Shown: piece after piece, positions 19,924-30,611 of the stretch
Position numbering within the stretch: the stretch's first letter is position 1
How the letters are laid out: every line of letters begins with the position of its first letter
NCBI RefSeq assembly: GCF_030317145.1
Contig: NZ_JASZYE010000001.1
Coordinates: forward strand, 1,178,001-1,242,000
Direction of reading: 5' to 3'
From: Variovorax flavidus
GTDB lineage: Bacteria > Pseudomonadota > Gammaproteobacteria > Burkholderiales > Burkholderiaceae_C
DNA: 64,000 nt
Notes under the pieces: model-generated
What the model was told of the DNA's origin: nothing
Databases searched by the model: none
Seen by the model: only the letters and a program-made list of their open reading frames with translations
Translations under genes and position numbers: made by a program

Positions 19924-21222
19924 TCAGTTGTTGGGAGGCGAGGATTGTAGGGTGGCGGCCCAGGCGGGCACATCGGCGAGCGGCCAGGTGCTTTGCGCAC
20001 CACTGCCGTCGCGCAGCGCCTTGACGGTGACTTCGCCCCGGGAGAGTTCGTCGGCACCGAATATCAGTGCATACGCCGCGCCGCTCGCGTCGGCCTTCTT
20101 GAACTGCGACTTGAAGCTGCCGAGTCCGTCGGCGGTGGCGGCATGCATTTGCGCGCGCACGCCGGCATCACGCAATTGCTGCAAGGCGCGCAACGCGACA
20201 GGCATCGCGGCGGTGTCGGGCACCACGGCGTAGACGTCGGGCACCGGCATCGGAACCTGCGTGCCCTGCTCTTTCACGAGTTCGAGCACGCGCTCCACAC
20301 CGAGCGCCCATCCGACCGCCGGAGCGGCCTTGCCGCCGATCTGCACGATCAGATCGTCGTAGCGGCCGCCCGCGCACACCGTGCCCTGGGCGCCGAGCCG
20401 ATCGGTCACGAACTCGAAGACCGAAAGGTTGTAGTAGTCCAGGCCGCGCACCAGGCGCGGGTTGATCGTGTAGCCGACGCCGTTGGCGTCCAGGATCGCG
20501 CGCAGGCCGTCGAAGTGCGCCAGGGACTCGGCACCGAGAAAGTCGATCAGCTTCGGCGCCGACTGGACGATGTCCTTCATCGCCGGATTCTTGGTGTCCA
20601 GGATGCGCAGCGGGTTGGTGTGCAGGCGGCGCTTGGCATCTTCGTCGAGCTGGTCGGCGTGCTTCTCGAAGTGGGCGATCAGCTGCGCCCGGTGCAAGGC
20701 CCGCTCGGCGGGCTGGCCCAGGCTGTTGAGTTCGAGGCGCACATCGGTCAGGCCGAGTGCCTTCCAGAGTGCGCTCGCCAGCAGGATCAGCTCGGCATCG
20801 ACGTCCGGGCCGGCGAAGCCCAGGGCCTCCGCACCGATCTGATGGAACTGGCGATAGCGGCCGCGCTGCGGACGTTCGTGACGGAACATCGGCCCCATGT
20901 ACCAGAGCCGCTTGCCGCCGTCGTACAGCAGCGAATGCTCGGTGACGGCGCGCACCACGCTCGCGGTGTTCTCGGGCCGCAGGGTGAGCGCTTCGCCGTT
21001 GAGCTTGTCCTCGAAGGAGTACATCTCCTTCTCGACGATGTCGGTCACCTCGCCGATGCCGCGCACGAACAGTGCCGTGTGCTCGAGGATGGGGGTGCGG
21101 ATGTTGCGGTAGGCATATCGCGCCATCAATTCGCGCACGATGGCCTCGAGCCACTCCCAGCGCGCCGATTCGGGCGGCAATATGTCGTTCATGCCTTTGA
21201 CGGCACTGAGTTTTTCAGCCAT
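19924..21222 (-). CDS. hisS: Histidyl-tRNA synthetase
   Basis: A 432-residue class II aminoacyl-tRNA synthetase. Present are motif 1 near RNIRTPILE, motif 2 [17 protein letters not shown], the histidine-binding LVRGLDYY and AGGRYDDL segments, motif 3 around GWALGVERV, and a C-terminal anticodon-binding domain. The full length separates it from the HisZ paralogue at 11.3 kb. It starts 8 bp after ispG ends. Confidence 0.97.
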   Translation of the reverse strand: MAEKLSAVKGMNDILPPESARWEWLEAIVRELMARYAYRNIRTPILEHTALFVRGIGEVTDIVEKEMYSFEDKLNGEALTLRPENTASVVRAVTEHSLLYDGGKRLWYMGPMFRHERPQRGRYRQFHQIGAEALGFAGPDVDAELILLASALWKALGLTDVRLELNSLGQPAERALHRAQLIAHFEKHADQLDEDAKRRLHTNPLRILDTKNPAMKDIVQSAPKLIDFLGAESLAHFDGLRAILDANGVGYTINPRLVRGLDYYNLSVFEFVTDRLGAQGTVCAGGRYDDLIVQIGGKAAPAVGWALGVERVLELVKEQGTQVPMPVPDVYAVVPDTAAMPVALRALQQLRDAGVRAQMHAATADGLGSFKSQFKKADASGAAYALIFGADELSRGEVTVKALRDGSGAQSTWPLADVPAWAATLQSSPPNN

Positions 21223-21230
21223 GGATGAGA

Positions 21231-22523
21231 TCAGGCGGCCTGTGCAGCGGACTCGCTGCCAAAGCGCTTTTCAATGTAGTTTTCGACCAGTTGATGGAAC
21301 TCGCTGGCGATGTTTTCGCCGCGCAGCGTGAGCGCCTTCTCGCCGTCGATGAAGACCGGCGCCGCAGGGGCTTCACCGGTGCCGGGCAGGCTGATGCCGA
21401 TGTCGGCATGCTTGCTCTCGCCCGGGCCGTTGACGATGCAGCCCATCACGGCGACTTTCATGGTCTCGACGCCCGGGTACTTGGTGCGCCAGACCGGCAT
21501 CTGCATGCGCAGGTAGTCGTCGATCTGCTTGGCAAGTTCCTGGAAAGTGGTACTGGTCGTGCGCCCGCAACCCGGGCAGGCGGTGACGCTCGGCACGAAC
21601 ACCCGCAGGCCCAGCGCCTGCAGGATCTCGTTGGCAATCAGCACTTCCTGGGTGCGCGATTCACCTGGCTGCGGCGTGAGCGAGACACGGATCGTGTCGC
21701 CGATGCCTTCCTGCAGCAGGATCGACAGCGCCGTGGCCGAGGCCACCGTGCCCTTGGTGCCCATGCCGGCCTCGGTCAGGCCGAGGTGCAGGGTGTAGTC
21801 ACAGCGCTTCGCGAGTTCACGGTAGACCGAGATCAGGTCCTGCACGCCGCTGACCTTGCAGCTCAGGATGATCTGGTTGCCCTGCATGCCCATCGATTCG
21901 GCAAGCTTCGCGGAATCGATGGCCGAGGTGACGAGCGCCTCGTACATCACCTGCTTTGCGTCCCAGGGCTCGGCGCGCCGGCTGTTGGTGTCCATCAGGC
22001 TGGCCAGCAATTCCTGGTCGAGGCTCCCCCAGTTCACACCGATGCGCACCGGCTTGTTCCAGCGCATGGCCGCGTCGATCATCTGGCCGAACTGGCGATC
22101 GCGCTTGTCGCCCTTGCCGACGTTGCCCGGATTGATGCGGTACTTGCTGAGCGCCTCGGCGCAGGCCGGGTAGTCGGTGAGCAGCCGGTGGCCGTTGTAG
22201 TGGAAGTCGCCGATCAACGGCACGTCGACGCCCATGCGGTCGAGTTGCTCGCGGATGTACGGCACCTGCGCCGCCGCCTCGGGCGTGTTCACCGTGATGC
22301 GCACCATCTCGGATCCGGCAAGCGCCAGTTCCTTGACCTGGATGGCGGTGCCGATGGCGTCCACCGTGTCGGTGTTCGTCATGGACTGGACACGCACGGG
22401 CGCGTCGCCACCCACGGTGACGATGCGGGGCCCCCAGACCACGCTCGCCTGACGCGAGCGGCGCGCCTTGGGGGCGGCGGGTTCGATCGGGAGGCAGCCG
22501 ATGGTGTCGATGATGTCGCTCAT
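21231..22523 (-). CDS. ispG: 4-hydroxy-3-methylbut-2-enyl diphosphate synthase IspG (GcpE)
   Basis: A 430-residue enzyme of the MEP isoprenoid pathway, which reduces methylerythritol cyclodiphosphate to HMBPP. The TIM-barrel part contains [11 protein letters not shown]. The C-terminal domain has the [4Fe-4S] cysteines in CPGCGRTT and GCIVNGPGE. The ATG at 22523 gives the normal start; the open frame continues upstream only as noncoding overlap with rodZ. It lies between rodZ (11 bp) and hisS (8 bp). Confidence 0.96.
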   Translation of the reverse strand: MSDIIDTIGCLPIEPAAPKARRSRQASVVWGPRIVTVGGDAPVRVQSMTNTDTVDAIGTAIQVKELALAGSEMVRITVNTPEAAAQVPYIREQLDRMGVDVPLIGDFHYNGHRLLTDYPACAEALSKYRINPGNVGKGDKRDRQFGQMIDAAMRWNKPVRIGVNWGSLDQELLASLMDTNSRRAEPWDAKQVMYEALVTSAIDSAKLAESMGMQGNQIILSCKVSGVQDLISVYRELAKRCDYTLHLGLTEAGMGTKGTVASATALSILLQEGIGDTIRVSLTPQPGESRTQEVLIANEILQALGLRVFVPSVTACPGCGRTTSTTFQELAKQIDDYLRMQMPVWRTKYPGVETMKVAVMGCIVNGPGESKHADIGISLPGTGEAPAAPVFIDGEKALTLRGENIASEFHQLVENYIEKRFGSESAAQAA

Positions 22524-22534
22524 GGTGTATGGCC

Positions 22535-23437
22535 TCAGGGTTTGACCTCGAAGCGTGCCACACCTCCAGAACGCGTGAGGGGCGCAAGGTCGAAGGCTTT
22601 GCCACGCACCCGCACGTCGACGCCCGAGGCGCGACCCACGACCACCTGGAAGGGCAAGGTGCCATTCAAGGCGACGGTTTCGCCCGCCTTGACGGTACGC
22701 CGCAGCAATTGCTTGCCGCCCGATTCGGTCACGGTGATCCACGAGTCCTCGCGCGCGACGAACACGATCAGGTCGTTGCTGACGGCTGCATCCGACGCCG
22801 CAACCGCCGGTTCGGTCGGGGCGGCTTCCGCGGGCGGTGGCATGGGGGCTGCAGCGGGTGCGACGGCCTCGGTCGCCGTGCCTGAAGGACCGGGCGAAGC
22901 CGTCGACGGCTTGGTCGCCGGGTCGCTCTCCTCCGTAGAGGTCAATTGCGCAATCGATGCGCCGACCCGGTCGAAGATCGACTGCGGCAACCAGAAGAGG
23001 ATGGCAGCGCCGGCCAGCAGGAGAAGGACCACGATCAACAGCGGTCGCGAAGGCAACAGCCAGTTCGAACCCGCGCCTGAACGTGGCGCGGCCGACCGGA
23101 GGTTCCGGCTGATCGTCTGATCGGCCTCCGCGAGACCCGGACGCTGGGCACCCGGCAGCTTGGCCAGCACGGGCGCCGGATCGATCCGCAAAGCCCTGCA
23201 CACGCTCGCCGCAAGCGCCCGCGCAAACACCGGGTCCGGCAAGGCTCCGATGTCGTCGGCCTCGAGTGCCGCGAGTTTCTGCGGCGACACCTTCAGCGCG
23301 GCCGCCACCATCTCGATGTGCAGCCCGTGCGCCTCCCGTGCTTCGCGCAGCATGTCGCCGGCCGTCATGTGAGTGCTGTCGCCGCCGACCAGGGGCACGG
23401 CTGCGGAGGCCCCGAATTCACTCGCCCGCTCAATCAT
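22535..23437 (-). CDS. rodZ: RodZ-like helix-turn-helix membrane protein
   Basis: A 300-residue bitopic protein. A cytoplasmic HTH of the RodZ type (about 27-62, [24 protein letters not shown]) is followed by a basic linker, a membrane helix ([19 protein letters not shown]), a Pro/Ala/Thr-rich spacer and a C-terminal beta domain (DUF4115-like). RodZ links MreB filaments to the elongasome. The ATG at 23437 overlaps the end of pilW by 8 bp. Same neighbours (pilW, ispG, hisS) as in other proteobacteria. Confidence 0.88.
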   Translation of the reverse strand: MIERASEFGASAAVPLVGGDSTHMTAGDMLREAREAHGLHIEMVAAALKVSPQKLAALEADDIGALPDPVFARALAASVCRALRIDPAPVLAKLPGAQRPGLAEADQTISRNLRSAAPRSGAGSNWLLPSRPLLIVVLLLLAGAAILFWLPQSIFDRVGASIAQLTSTEESDPATKPSTASPGPSGTATEAVAPAAAPMPPPAEAAPTEPAVAASDAAVSNDLIVFVAREDSWITVTESGGKQLLRRTVKAGETVALNGTLPFQVVVGRASGVDVRVRGKAFDLAPLTRSGGVARFEVKP

Positions 23438-24260
23438 TGAAATTCCCGCGCTCGTACGCAATCGCCTCCCGCGACTGGGGGAAGCGCCGCTGCAACTGGC
23501 TCGCCAGCTGCGCAATCGCCTCACGGTTGTTGAGCTGACGTTCGATCTTGATGCCGAGCCACAAGGTTTCGGCGCTGGCCGAGGGACTGTTGTTGACGCG
23601 GCGAATATAAAACTGTGCACGCGACCAGTCCTCGCGCTGCGCAAGGATGGACGCCAGGTTGTAGCCGATCACCGGATTGCCGGCATCGATCTCATAGGCC
23701 TGCGTAAGACTGCGCTCGGCTTCGGCGCGCTGACCTGCCCTCAACTGGCAGACCCCCTGCGTCATGAGCGTCTTGGCACGGTCCGAGTAGTTGGGCACCG
23801 CGAGCGCGGCACTGAACTGCTGCTGCGCGTCGGCATAGCGGTTCTGCTGGCACAGGAGCCAGCCGTAGTTATGAAGCACATTGGCCTCGCGCGGGTTCAG
23901 GGCGATCGCGCGTCGAAAGCTGTCTTCGGCGGCGGGTGCATCGTCGAGGCGCATGTAGACAAGGCCGCGCAGGTTGTACGCATCGGCAAAGGTCGGATCG
24001 GCAGCAAGGGCCAGCTTGATCTCGTCCAGCGCGACGGTCGTCTGGCCCTGCTGGAAGTAGCCGATCGCCAATTCGATCCGCAACTTGGCGCGCTTGCGGG
24101 CGTTGGTTTCGTCCGAGTCCGTCACGATGGCTGCGGCATTGGGAGCGTTGCTCGGTGAGGCGCCATCCTTGGTGGCGCAGGAGGCCAGCAAAAACACGGC
24201 CGCAACGCCAAAGAGCGCCTGCATCACCAGCTTTTGCGCAGTCGGAAAGGCCTTGCTCAT
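23430..24260 (-). CDS. pilW: Type IV pilus biogenesis/stability lipoprotein PilW (PilF)
   Basis: A 276-residue lipoprotein with lipobox LLASC (Cys28) and several TPR units (ELAIGYFQQGQTTVALDEIKLAL, AYNLRGLVYMRLDDAPAAEDSF, LHNYGWLLCQQNRYADAQQQF). This is the pilotin that brings the PilQ secretin to the outer membrane. It begins 4 bp after rlmN ends. The longer upstream frame to 24413 lies within rlmN and is not used. Confidence 0.92.
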   Translation of the reverse strand: MSKAFPTAQKLVMQALFGVAAVFLLASCATKDGASPSNAPNAAAIVTDSDETNARKRAKLRIELAIGYFQQGQTTVALDEIKLALAADPTFADAYNLRGLVYMRLDDAPAAEDSFRRAIALNPREANVLHNYGWLLCQQNRYADAQQQFSAALAVPNYSDRAKTLMTQGVCQLRAGQRAEAERSLTQAYEIDAGNPVIGYNLASILAQREDWSRAQFYIRRVNNSPSASAETLWLGIKIERQLNNREAIAQLASQLQRRFPQSREAIAYERGNFND

Positions 24261-24264
24261 CGGA

Positions 24265-25413
24265 TCATTGCTCCTCGGGAGTGGATGTGACGGCCTTCGT
24301 ACGGGCCGGATGCAAAACGACGGTTCGCCGTTGAGCCATGCGCTCGGCCGCGTGGGTGCGGTCCTTGACGTCGCCCGCCAATTGGCCGCACGCCGCGTCG
24401 ATGTCGTCGCCACGCGTCTTTCGAACGGTGGTGACGATGCCTGCTTCGCTCAAGACCTTGGCGAAGGACAGCACCCGGGGTTGCGGCGAACGCAACAGGC
24501 CGGATGCGGGAAATGGATTGAAGGGGATCAGGTTGAACTTGCAGGAAACACCCTGCGAGCGAACCAGGTCCACCAGTTGACGTGCATGCTCCGGCTGGTC
24601 GTTGACACCGTCCAGCATGCAGTACTCGAAAGTGATGAAGTCCCGCGGCGCGTGCTCCAGGTAGCGCTTGCAGGCTTCCAGCAATTCGGCGATCGGGTAC
24701 TTGCGATTGAGCGGAACCAGATCGTCGCGCAGCGCGTCGTTCGGCGCGTGGAGCGAGACCGCCAGCGCGACCGGGCAGTCGCCACCGAGGCGGTCGATCA
24801 TCGGAACCACGCCGGAGGTCGACACCGTCACGCGCCTGCGCGACAAGCCGTAGGCGTTGTCGTCGAGCATCGTGCGCAACGCCGGCACCAGTGCCGAGTA
24901 GTTCTGCAACGGCTCGCCCATGCCCATCATCACGACGTTCGAGATGACCCGCTCGTCACGTTTCAGGTGCTTGCGCAGGAAGCGCTCGGCAAACCACAAC
25001 TGGGCGATGATCTCGCCGGTCGTGAGATTGCGGCTGAACCCCTGGTGCCCCGTGGAGCAGAAACGGCAGCCGACCGCGCAGCCGGCTTGCGACGACACGC
25101 ACAGCGTGCCGCGATCGTCCTCGGGAATGAACACGGCCTCGACCGCGTTGCCGTCACCGACGTCGAACAGCCACTTGATGGTGCCATCGGCGGATTCGTG
25201 CTGCGTGATGACCGGCAGCGCCTCGACGCGCGCCCTGGTCGCGAGCTTCTCGCGCAGCGACTTGGCCAGATCGGTCATGTGCACGAACTCGCTCGCCCCC
25301 CGCTGGTGAATCCAGCGGAAGAGCTGAGTCGCGCGGAAACGCTTTTCACCCAGCCGTTCGCAGAACGCGGCCAGTCCTTCCAGATCGAAGTCGAGCAGGT
25401 TGGCCGTGGTCAT
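24265..25413 (-). CDS. rlmN: Dual-specificity RNA methyltransferase RlmN
   Basis: A 382-residue radical SAM enzyme with the cluster motif CAVGCRFC and the substrate-methyl cysteine region near the C-terminus ([16 protein letters not shown]...). It makes m2A at 23S rRNA A2503 and tRNA A37. It sits 20 bp after ndk and 4 bp before pilW, the usual order. The last residues are a basic/Thr-rich tail beyond the conserved fold. Confidence 0.96.
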   Translation of the reverse strand: MTTANLLDFDLEGLAAFCERLGEKRFRATQLFRWIHQRGASEFVHMTDLAKSLREKLATRARVEALPVITQHESADGTIKWLFDVGDGNAVEAVFIPEDDRGTLCVSSQAGCAVGCRFCSTGHQGFSRNLTTGEIIAQLWFAERFLRKHLKRDERVISNVVMMGMGEPLQNYSALVPALRTMLDDNAYGLSRRRVTVSTSGVVPMIDRLGGDCPVALAVSLHAPNDALRDDLVPLNRKYPIAELLEACKRYLEHAPRDFITFEYCMLDGVNDQPEHARQLVDLVRSQGVSCKFNLIPFNPFPASGLLRSPQPRVLSFAKVLSEAGIVTTVRKTRGDDIDAACGQLAGDVKDRTHAAERMAQRRTVVLHPARTKAVTSTPEEQ

Positions 25414-25433
25414 TGCGTCAGGCGGGCTGAACC

Positions 25434-25859
25434 TCAGCGTGCGTAGACGTTGAGGCCGGCGAAGAAGAAGGCAACTTCGTTCTTCGCGGTTTCGGGGGCG
25501 TCGGAGCCATGCACTGCATTAGCATCGATGCTGTCGGCGAAGTCGGCGCGGATGGTGCCGGCGGCTGCCTTCTTGGGGTCGGTGGCGCCCATCAGGTCGC
25601 GGTTCTTGGCGATGGCGTCTTCACCTTCGAGCACTTGCACGAACACCGGGCCGGAGATCATGAACTCGACCAGGTCCTTGAAGAAGGGGCGTTCCTTGTG
25701 AACGGCGTAGAACTGTTCGGCTTCGTTGCGCGACAGATGCACCAGCTTGGCCGCCACGATCTTGAGGCCGGCAGCCTCGAAGCGGGAGACGATCTTGCCG
25801 ATGACATTCTTTGCCACTGCGTCGGGCTTGATGATGGAGAGGGTGCGTTCGATGGCCAT
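25434..25859 (-). CDS. ndk: Nucleoside diphosphate kinase
   Basis: A 141-residue enzyme that balances nucleoside triphosphates by phosphotransfer through His117 in [10 protein letters not shown]; the N-terminal [12 protein letters not shown] and the [13 protein letters not shown] segment are typical. It is the first gene of the run down to der. The 150-bp region upstream contains TTGACC and TAAAAT on the minus strand (25944-25968), but the spacing of 13 bp is short, so the promoter is only suggested. Confidence 0.97.
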   Translation of the reverse strand: MAIERTLSIIKPDAVAKNVIGKIVSRFEAAGLKIVAAKLVHLSRNEAEQFYAVHKERPFFKDLVEFMISGPVFVQVLEGEDAIAKNRDLMGATDPKKAAAGTIRADFADSIDANAVHGSDAPETAKNEVAFFFAGLNVYAR

Positions 25860-26009
25860 TGAAGTGCTTTCCTGAGAGCTTGAATCTGGATGGGTTTTGT
25901 CGCCACCGCAACGCTCGCGTTGCAGCCTTTGACAAAGCCTTTGATTTTAACCGGCGCGATAGGGTCAACCCGCAAGAAGCGAGCGAAAGACCGCCGTTCG
26001 CGCCGATTT

Positions 26010-27737
26010 TCAGCGACCGCGGCGGCGACCGCCGCCTTGTCCGCCAAAGTTGCCGCCGGAGGAGCCGCCGCGACGCGGACCCTGGCGTTGTTCCTTGCGC
26101 TGGCGCGAGAAGCTGTCAGCGCCGATATAGCCGAGCGACGTCTTCATCGGGTCAGGCTGGTTGGCGCCGCTCGGCGGACGATCGTCGCCCTGCCGGTTGC
26201 GCCCTTGCTGCCCGCCCTGGCCTTGACCCTGCCCCTGGCGGTCGCCGCGATTGTTCCGACGCCCCTGCGGCGGACCCTTGCCGCCCCCCGTGCCGCGGTC
26301 CGAGCGGGCACCTGGACCGTGGGCCAACGGATTCGGGATCGGCGCCTCACGATCGTCCCCTTGCGGGCCGCCGCCACCGCCATTGCGGTTGCCGCGCCGC
26401 TTGCGATTCCGGTTGTTGCGTCCGCCACCGCCGTCCTGGCCCTGGCCTCTCGGACCCGCGCCGGGCCGTGCCTGCCGCTCGCCGGAGCCGCCTGCAGCCT
26501 GGAACAGCGAGCGGATGTCGCGCTCGTCGAGTTCCATCCACGCGCCACGCTTGAGGCCGCGGGGCAGCACCATCGCGCCGTAGCGGATGCGGATCAGCCG
26601 GCTGACCGCATGCCCCACCGATTCGAAGAGCCGGCGCACCTCGCGGTTGCGGCCTTCGGAGATGGTGACGCGATACCAGCAGTTGGACCCCTCGCCGCCG
26701 CCCTCCTCGATGGTGCCGAAGTGGGCCATTCCATCGTCGAGCCGGACGCCTTCGAGCAGGCGCTGCTTTTCCTCTGCGCTGAGCGCGCCGAGCACCCGCA
26801 CGGCGTATTCGCGTTCCAGCCCGAAACGGGGGTGCATCAATTGGTTGGCCAGCTCACCGGAACTCGTGAAGAGCAACAGGCCTTCCGTGTTCAGGTCGAG
26901 GCGACCGACGGACTGCCACTTGCCCTGCTGCAGGCGCGGGAGCTTGCGGAACACGGTCGGGCGGTTCTGGGGGTCGTCGTGCGTCACGACCTCGCCGACC
27001 GGCTTGTGATACGCGATGACGCGCGCCGGCGGAGGCGCAATGCGATAGCGAATGGGCTTGCCATTGATCTTGACCTGGTCGCCGTACTGGATGCGCTGAC
27101 CGATGTGGGCGGGCTCGTTGTTGACCGAGATACGGCCTTGCAGGATGAGCTGCTCCATCTCGAGGCGCGAGCCCAGGCCGGCTTGCGCCAGCACCTTGTG
27201 CAGCTTGGGCGAGTCGGCCTCCGGCAACAGCACGCGCTTGAGCGGCGGCACTTCCGGGCTTTCCTCGTCGGCATCGAACTGGCCCGAAATGACGTCGGCG
27301 AATCGAATCGGCTCGGGCGGCGGCGCATTACGCTGTTCGCGCTCGGCGGCGCGGCGCGCACGGTCGAGGTCATCTTCCTCCTCGTCCGGCTCTTCTTCCT
27401 CGTCGTCTTCATCCGCCTCGGAGGCACTCACCTCGCGGGCCGTGTCCGGCGCGGGCGCGGACCGCTCTTCGGCGGCGGGAGCTCGAGACTCACCGGGCTC
27501 GGCGGGGTCAGCGGGGTCAGCGGGCTCGGCCGCATCGTCGACCGGCGCCTCGGCCGACACGTCGGTGGCGGCAGGCTTGCGCCGACGCGGACGACGCTTG
27601 CGCGGCGCCTCGGAAGCATCGCCGGCTGCGGGCGCTTCGGCGCCATCTTCCGGCTGCACCGGCGCATCCGCCAATCGCTCCTCGGAGGCAGGTTCGGCCG
27701 GCAGCGTGGCTGCGTCAACAGGATCTTTGGGGCTCAT
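26010..27737 (-). CDS. rluB: Pseudouridine synthase RluB with long disordered flanks
   Basis: A 575-residue protein, about twice the E. coli RluB (291). The core, about 175-410, holds an S4 domain ([23 protein letters not shown]) and the RsuA-type catalytic domain with [14 protein letters not shown] (catalytic Asp). It modifies U2605-equivalent of 23S rRNA. The first 170 residues are Ala/Pro/Glu/Asp-rich with a basic KRRPRRRK patch. The last 160 are Gly/Arg/Gln/Asn-rich with RGG-like repeats, suggestive of RNA binding. The start ATG overlaps scpB by 4 bp. Extended tails are common in Burkholderiales homologues. Confidence 0.92.
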   Translation of the reverse strand: MSPKDPVDAATLPAEPASEERLADAPVQPEDGAEAPAAGDASEAPRKRRPRRRKPAATDVSAEAPVDDAAEPADPADPAEPGESRAPAAEERSAPAPDTAREVSASEADEDDEEEEPDEEEDDLDRARRAAEREQRNAPPPEPIRFADVISGQFDADEESPEVPPLKRVLLPEADSPKLHKVLAQAGLGSRLEMEQLILQGRISVNNEPAHIGQRIQYGDQVKINGKPIRYRIAPPPARVIAYHKPVGEVVTHDDPQNRPTVFRKLPRLQQGKWQSVGRLDLNTEGLLLFTSSGELANQLMHPRFGLEREYAVRVLGALSAEEKQRLLEGVRLDDGMAHFGTIEEGGGEGSNCWYRVTISEGRNREVRRLFESVGHAVSRLIRIRYGAMVLPRGLKRGAWMELDERDIRSLFQAAGGSGERQARPGAGPRGQGQDGGGGRNNRNRKRRGNRNGGGGGPQGDDREAPIPNPLAHGPGARSDRGTGGGKGPPQGRRNNRGDRQGQGQGQGGQQGRNRQGDDRPPSGANQPDPMKTSLGYIGADSFSRQRKEQRQGPRRGGSSGGNFGGQGGGRRRGR

Positions 27738-28558
27738 GGTCGGGTTCCGGAAGGGACAGCGGTGGTGTCGGCCTCATCGGGCGGTGCATCTGCATCTGCG
27801 TCGACGGGAGAGGAGGATGGGGGTTCGGCAGGGGCCGGCGTTTCGGCTTCAGGCTCGATCGCCGGCTCGACTTCACTGGCTTCAGCGATGACGACCACGG
27901 TTTCGACAGCCTGGATGGTTTCGTGGCTCACGACGCCAGCTTCAACTGGTACCAGGTCGGGCTCCGCCGCGATCTCTTCGATCGGCAACGTGGGCTGGTC
28001 CCCGCCCGCTGCACGGTCGAGCGCCTCGATCAAGGCGCCCTGCTGCGATGGCGATTCGATCACCGGAAGCTGGTCGAGCGATGCCAGGCCCAGGTCGTCG
28101 AGAAACTGGCGCGTGGTCGCATACAGCGCCGGGCGGCCGACCGTTTCGCGGTGGCCGATGACCTCCACCCAGTTGCGGTCTTCGAGCTGTTTGAGGATCA
28201 GCGAATTGATGGTGACGCCACGGATGTCTTCCATGTCGCCGCGGGTGACCGGCTGCCGGTAGGCAATGATCGCCAGCGTTTCGAGGGCTGCACGCGTGTA
28301 GCGCGGCGGTTTCTCCGGATGCAGGCGATCGAGATGGTCACGAAGCTCGGGGCGGCTCTGGAAACGCCAGCCGGTGCCCACGCTCACGAGTTCCAGGCCG
28401 CGTTGCGACCAGTCTTCCTGCAATTCGAGCAACAGCGACTTGATCGTGTCGGCGCCCAGTTCGTCGTCGAACAGCACGCGCAGTTCGCGCACCGGCAACG
28501 GCTGGGTCGAACAGATCAAGGCGGTTTCGAGAATGCGCTTGGCATCCGCCGTATTCAT
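27734..28558 (-). CDS. scpB: Segregation and condensation protein B
   Basis: A 274-residue protein: two winged-helix domains ([19 protein letters not shown]..., then [29 protein letters not shown], the ScpB signature) and an acidic Pro/Glu-rich tail of about 80 residues. ScpB with ScpA and SMC forms the bacterial condensin. ATG at 28558 chosen by family start. Its stop overlaps the start of rluB (ATGA), an arrangement common in bacteria. scpA is not adjacent. Confidence 0.93.
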   Translation of the reverse strand: MNTADAKRILETALICSTQPLPVRELRVLFDDELGADTIKSLLLELQEDWSQRGLELVSVGTGWRFQSRPELRDHLDRLHPEKPPRYTRAALETLAIIAYRQPVTRGDMEDIRGVTINSLILKQLEDRNWVEVIGHRETVGRPALYATTRQFLDDLGLASLDQLPVIESPSQQGALIEALDRAAGGDQPTLPIEEIAAEPDLVPVEAGVVSHETIQAVETVVVIAEASEVEPAIEPEAETPAPAEPPSSSPVDADADAPPDEADTTAVPSGTRP

Positions 28559-28685
28559 GGTTCGCGTTATCCCGGAAAAGGCGTCTCGGGGACGCTTGTT
28601 CAGATGGATGAAAGGAGGCGCTGCAGGCACGCGGCGTATGCAACGCAAGGCCGGCATCGGATGGCCGGCGCGGCCCTCGGGACCG

Positions 28686-29711
28686 TCAGGCGCGATTGTA
28701 ATCCAGCCCCCACCCGGAAAAACCCTGAGCGAGATCCGCCGGTGGCTGCGACTGGAACTCCAACGGCTGCCCGGTCATGGGATGCACGAATCCGAGCCTG
28801 AAGGCGTGTAGCGCCTGACGTGTCAGCCCGACAGCATTGGCGCCTCCATACAGGGCATCGCCGACGAGCGGATGGCCGATCGAAGCCATGTGGACGCGAA
28901 TCTGATGGGTTCGCCCCGTTTCCAACGTGCAGCGCACGGCACAGCCCAGTTCGTTGGTGTCGAGCGCTTCGACCAGCGTGCGTGCCGGCTTCCCGGAATG
29001 ACGCTCCAGGTCGACCACCGCCATGCGAAGGCGATTGCGCGGATCGCGCCCGATCGCGGTGTCCACGTGTCGCGCGCTGGCGCCCTGCCAGGTGCGGTGG
29101 GCGAGCGCGAGGTACTGGCGTTTGACTTCGCGCGCCGCGATCAGCGCCACCAGCGCATCCATCGCGGCACGGCTGCGCGCAACGACCATCAGTCCGCTGG
29201 TGTCGCGGTCCAGCCGATGCACGATGCCGGCGCGCGGCAGCAGCGCAGCCCGCGGATCGAGCGCGAGAAGTCCGTTCAGCAGGGTTCCGCTCCAGTTTCC
29301 CGGCGCCGGGTGCACCACGAGCCCCACCGGCTTGTCAATGACGCGCAAGTGGTCGTCTTCATGGAGCACGTTGATCTCCATCGTCTCGGGACGGAATGCC
29401 TGGCTTTGCGGCGTCGGCCGTAGCTCGATGCGCCCGGCTTCGCCGGCATGCACGGTGGCGGAAGTCTTGGTCACCACCCTCCCCTGCAGCTCGACGGTAC
29501 CGGCATCGATGAGTTGCTGGAGGTAACTGCGCGAGAACTCGGGGACCAATGTGGCGAGCGCCCGATCCAGCCGCTGCCCGTGCTGGGCCTGGCCGATCAG
29601 GAAGGTGCGAATTTCGCTCGCATCGGACAGCTCCGCACCCTCGTCGTGCTCAGCCGCCTCCGAGGTATGGCCCAAGGGGTCGGCCGATATAATTGAGGGC
29701 AACTGTTTCAC
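28686..29711 (-). CDS. rluD: Pseudouridine synthase RluD
   Basis: A 341-residue RluA-family synthase: N-terminal S4 domain ([29 protein letters not shown]) and the catalytic domain with [14 protein letters not shown] (catalytic Asp) and [15 protein letters not shown]. RluD makes pseudouridines 1911, 1915 and 1917 in 23S rRNA. No ATG precedes the S4 domain within a reasonable distance; GTG at 29711 ([11 protein letters not shown]) is the best start, with TTG codons soon after as alternatives. It is divergent from bamD with starts 14 bp apart, the usual rluD/bamD pairing. Confidence 0.9.
   Translation of the reverse strand: MKQLPSIISADPLGHTSEAAEHDEGAELSDASEIRTFLIGQAQHGQRLDRALATLVPEFSRSYLQQLIDAGTVELQGRVVTKTSATVHAGEAGRIELRPTPQSQAFRPETMEINVLHEDDHLRVIDKPVGLVVHPAPGNWSGTLLNGLLALDPRAALLPRAGIVHRLDRDTSGLMVVARSRAAMDALVALIAAREVKRQYLALAHRTWQGASARHVDTAIGRDPRNRLRMAVVDLERHSGKPARTLVEALDTNELGCAVRCTLETGRTHQIRVHMASIGHPLVGDALYGGANAVGLTRQALHAFRLGFVHPMTGQPLEFQSQPPADLAQGFSGWGLDYNRA
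29688..29693 (+). promoter_or_regulatory. -10 element of bamD promoter (TATAAT)
   Basis: A perfect TATAAT lies 32 bp before the bamD ATG, which would place the transcript start near 29700. No good -35 hexamer is seen 16-18 bp upstream. The element falls inside the coding start of divergent rluD. Confidence 0.5.
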
Positions 29712-29725
29712 GAAAGCCTTATTTG

Positions 29726-30535
29726 ATGTTTCGCGCCAAATTATCGGTTGTCCCCGGCTGGCTGGCCCTTTGCGCCGCGGCATGGCTGGTGGCCGGCTGC
29801 TCGTCGACCCCGGCCGACAAGACCGCGAACTGGAGCCCCAACCGGATCTACTCCGAAGCCAAGGACGAAGTGGACTCGGGCGCCTACGACAAGGCCGTGC
29901 CGCTGTACGAAAAGCTCGAAGGCCGCGCCGCCGGAACTCCGCTCGCGCAACAGGCACAGATCGACAAGGCCTACGCACAGTTCAAGGCAGGCGACAAGGT
30001 TCAGGCCGTTGCAACGCTCGATCGCTTCATGAAGCTGCACCCGGCCAGTCCGGCGATCGACTATGCGCTCTACCTCAAGGGCGTGATCAATTTCAACGAC
30101 GACCTCGGCATGTTCGCGTTCATGACGCGCCAGGACTTGTCGGAGCGTGACCAGAAGGCCGCGAAGGAATCGTTCGAGGCGTTCAAGGAACTGGTCTCCC
30201 GCTTCCCCGAATCGCGCTACACGCCGGACGCGCGCCAGCGTATGAACTACATCGTCAACTCGTTGGCGCAGTACGAGGTTCACGTGGCGCGCTACTACTA
30301 CAACCGTGGTGCCTACCTCGCGGCCGTCAATCGGTCGCAGCAGGCCCTGGCGGACTACCGCGAAGTCCCGGCGCTCGAAGAAGCGCTGTACATCATGTAC
30401 ATGTCCTACGACAAGCTGGGCCTCACCGATCTCCGCGACGACACCCAACGTGTGCTGACCACCAACTATCCGAAGAGCGAGTACCTGACGCGCGGCTTCC
30501 GGGCCAAGGACGATCCCTGGTGGAAGCTCTGGTGA
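29726..30535 (+). CDS. bamD: Outer membrane assembly lipoprotein BamD
   Basis: A 269-residue lipoprotein: signal peptide with lipobox LVAGC (Cys25), then five TPR-like helical repeats (IYSEAKDEVDSGAYDKAVPLYEKLEGR and so on). BamD is the essential lipoprotein of the Bam complex. Length and the FNDDLGMFAFMTRQDLSERDQKAAKESFEAF segment match the ComL/BamD family. ATG at 29726 has only a weak ribosome binding site. It ends convergently 76 bp from the helicase gene. Confidence 0.95.
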   Translation: MFRAKLSVVPGWLALCAAAWLVAGCSSTPADKTANWSPNRIYSEAKDEVDSGAYDKAVPLYEKLEGRAAGTPLAQQAQIDKAYAQFKAGDKVQAVATLDRFMKLHPASPAIDYALYLKGVINFNDDLGMFAFMTRQDLSERDQKAAKESFEAFKELVSRFPESRYTPDARQRMNYIVNSLAQYEVHVARYYYNRGAYLAAVNRSQQALADYREVPALEEALYIMYMSYDKLGLTDLRDDTQRVLTTNYPKSEYLTRGFRAKDDPWWKLW

Positions 30536-30567
30536 CCCCAAGGCGTCCGGCTTTTCGTTTCGTGTAA

Positions 30568-30604
30568 TTTCGCCCCCGAGGGGGCGGCCCGGACGGCCCG
30601 GCGG
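30568..30604. other. GC-rich inverted-repeat spacer between bamD and the helicase gene
   Basis: CGCCCC and GGGGCG flank CGAG, and further GGCCCGG/CGGCCCGG elements follow. The genes on either side are convergent. No T-run follows the stems in either direction, so it is at best a weak terminator, or a dispersed GC-rich intergenic palindrome. Confidence 0.4.
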
Positions 30605-30611
30605 CGGCCTC

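Noticed and set aside
25890..28262. 790-codon frame antisense to rluB and scpB
   Set aside because: Both sense genes are conserved and complete. The antisense frame is a by-product of GC bias at third positions and carries no recognisable motif.
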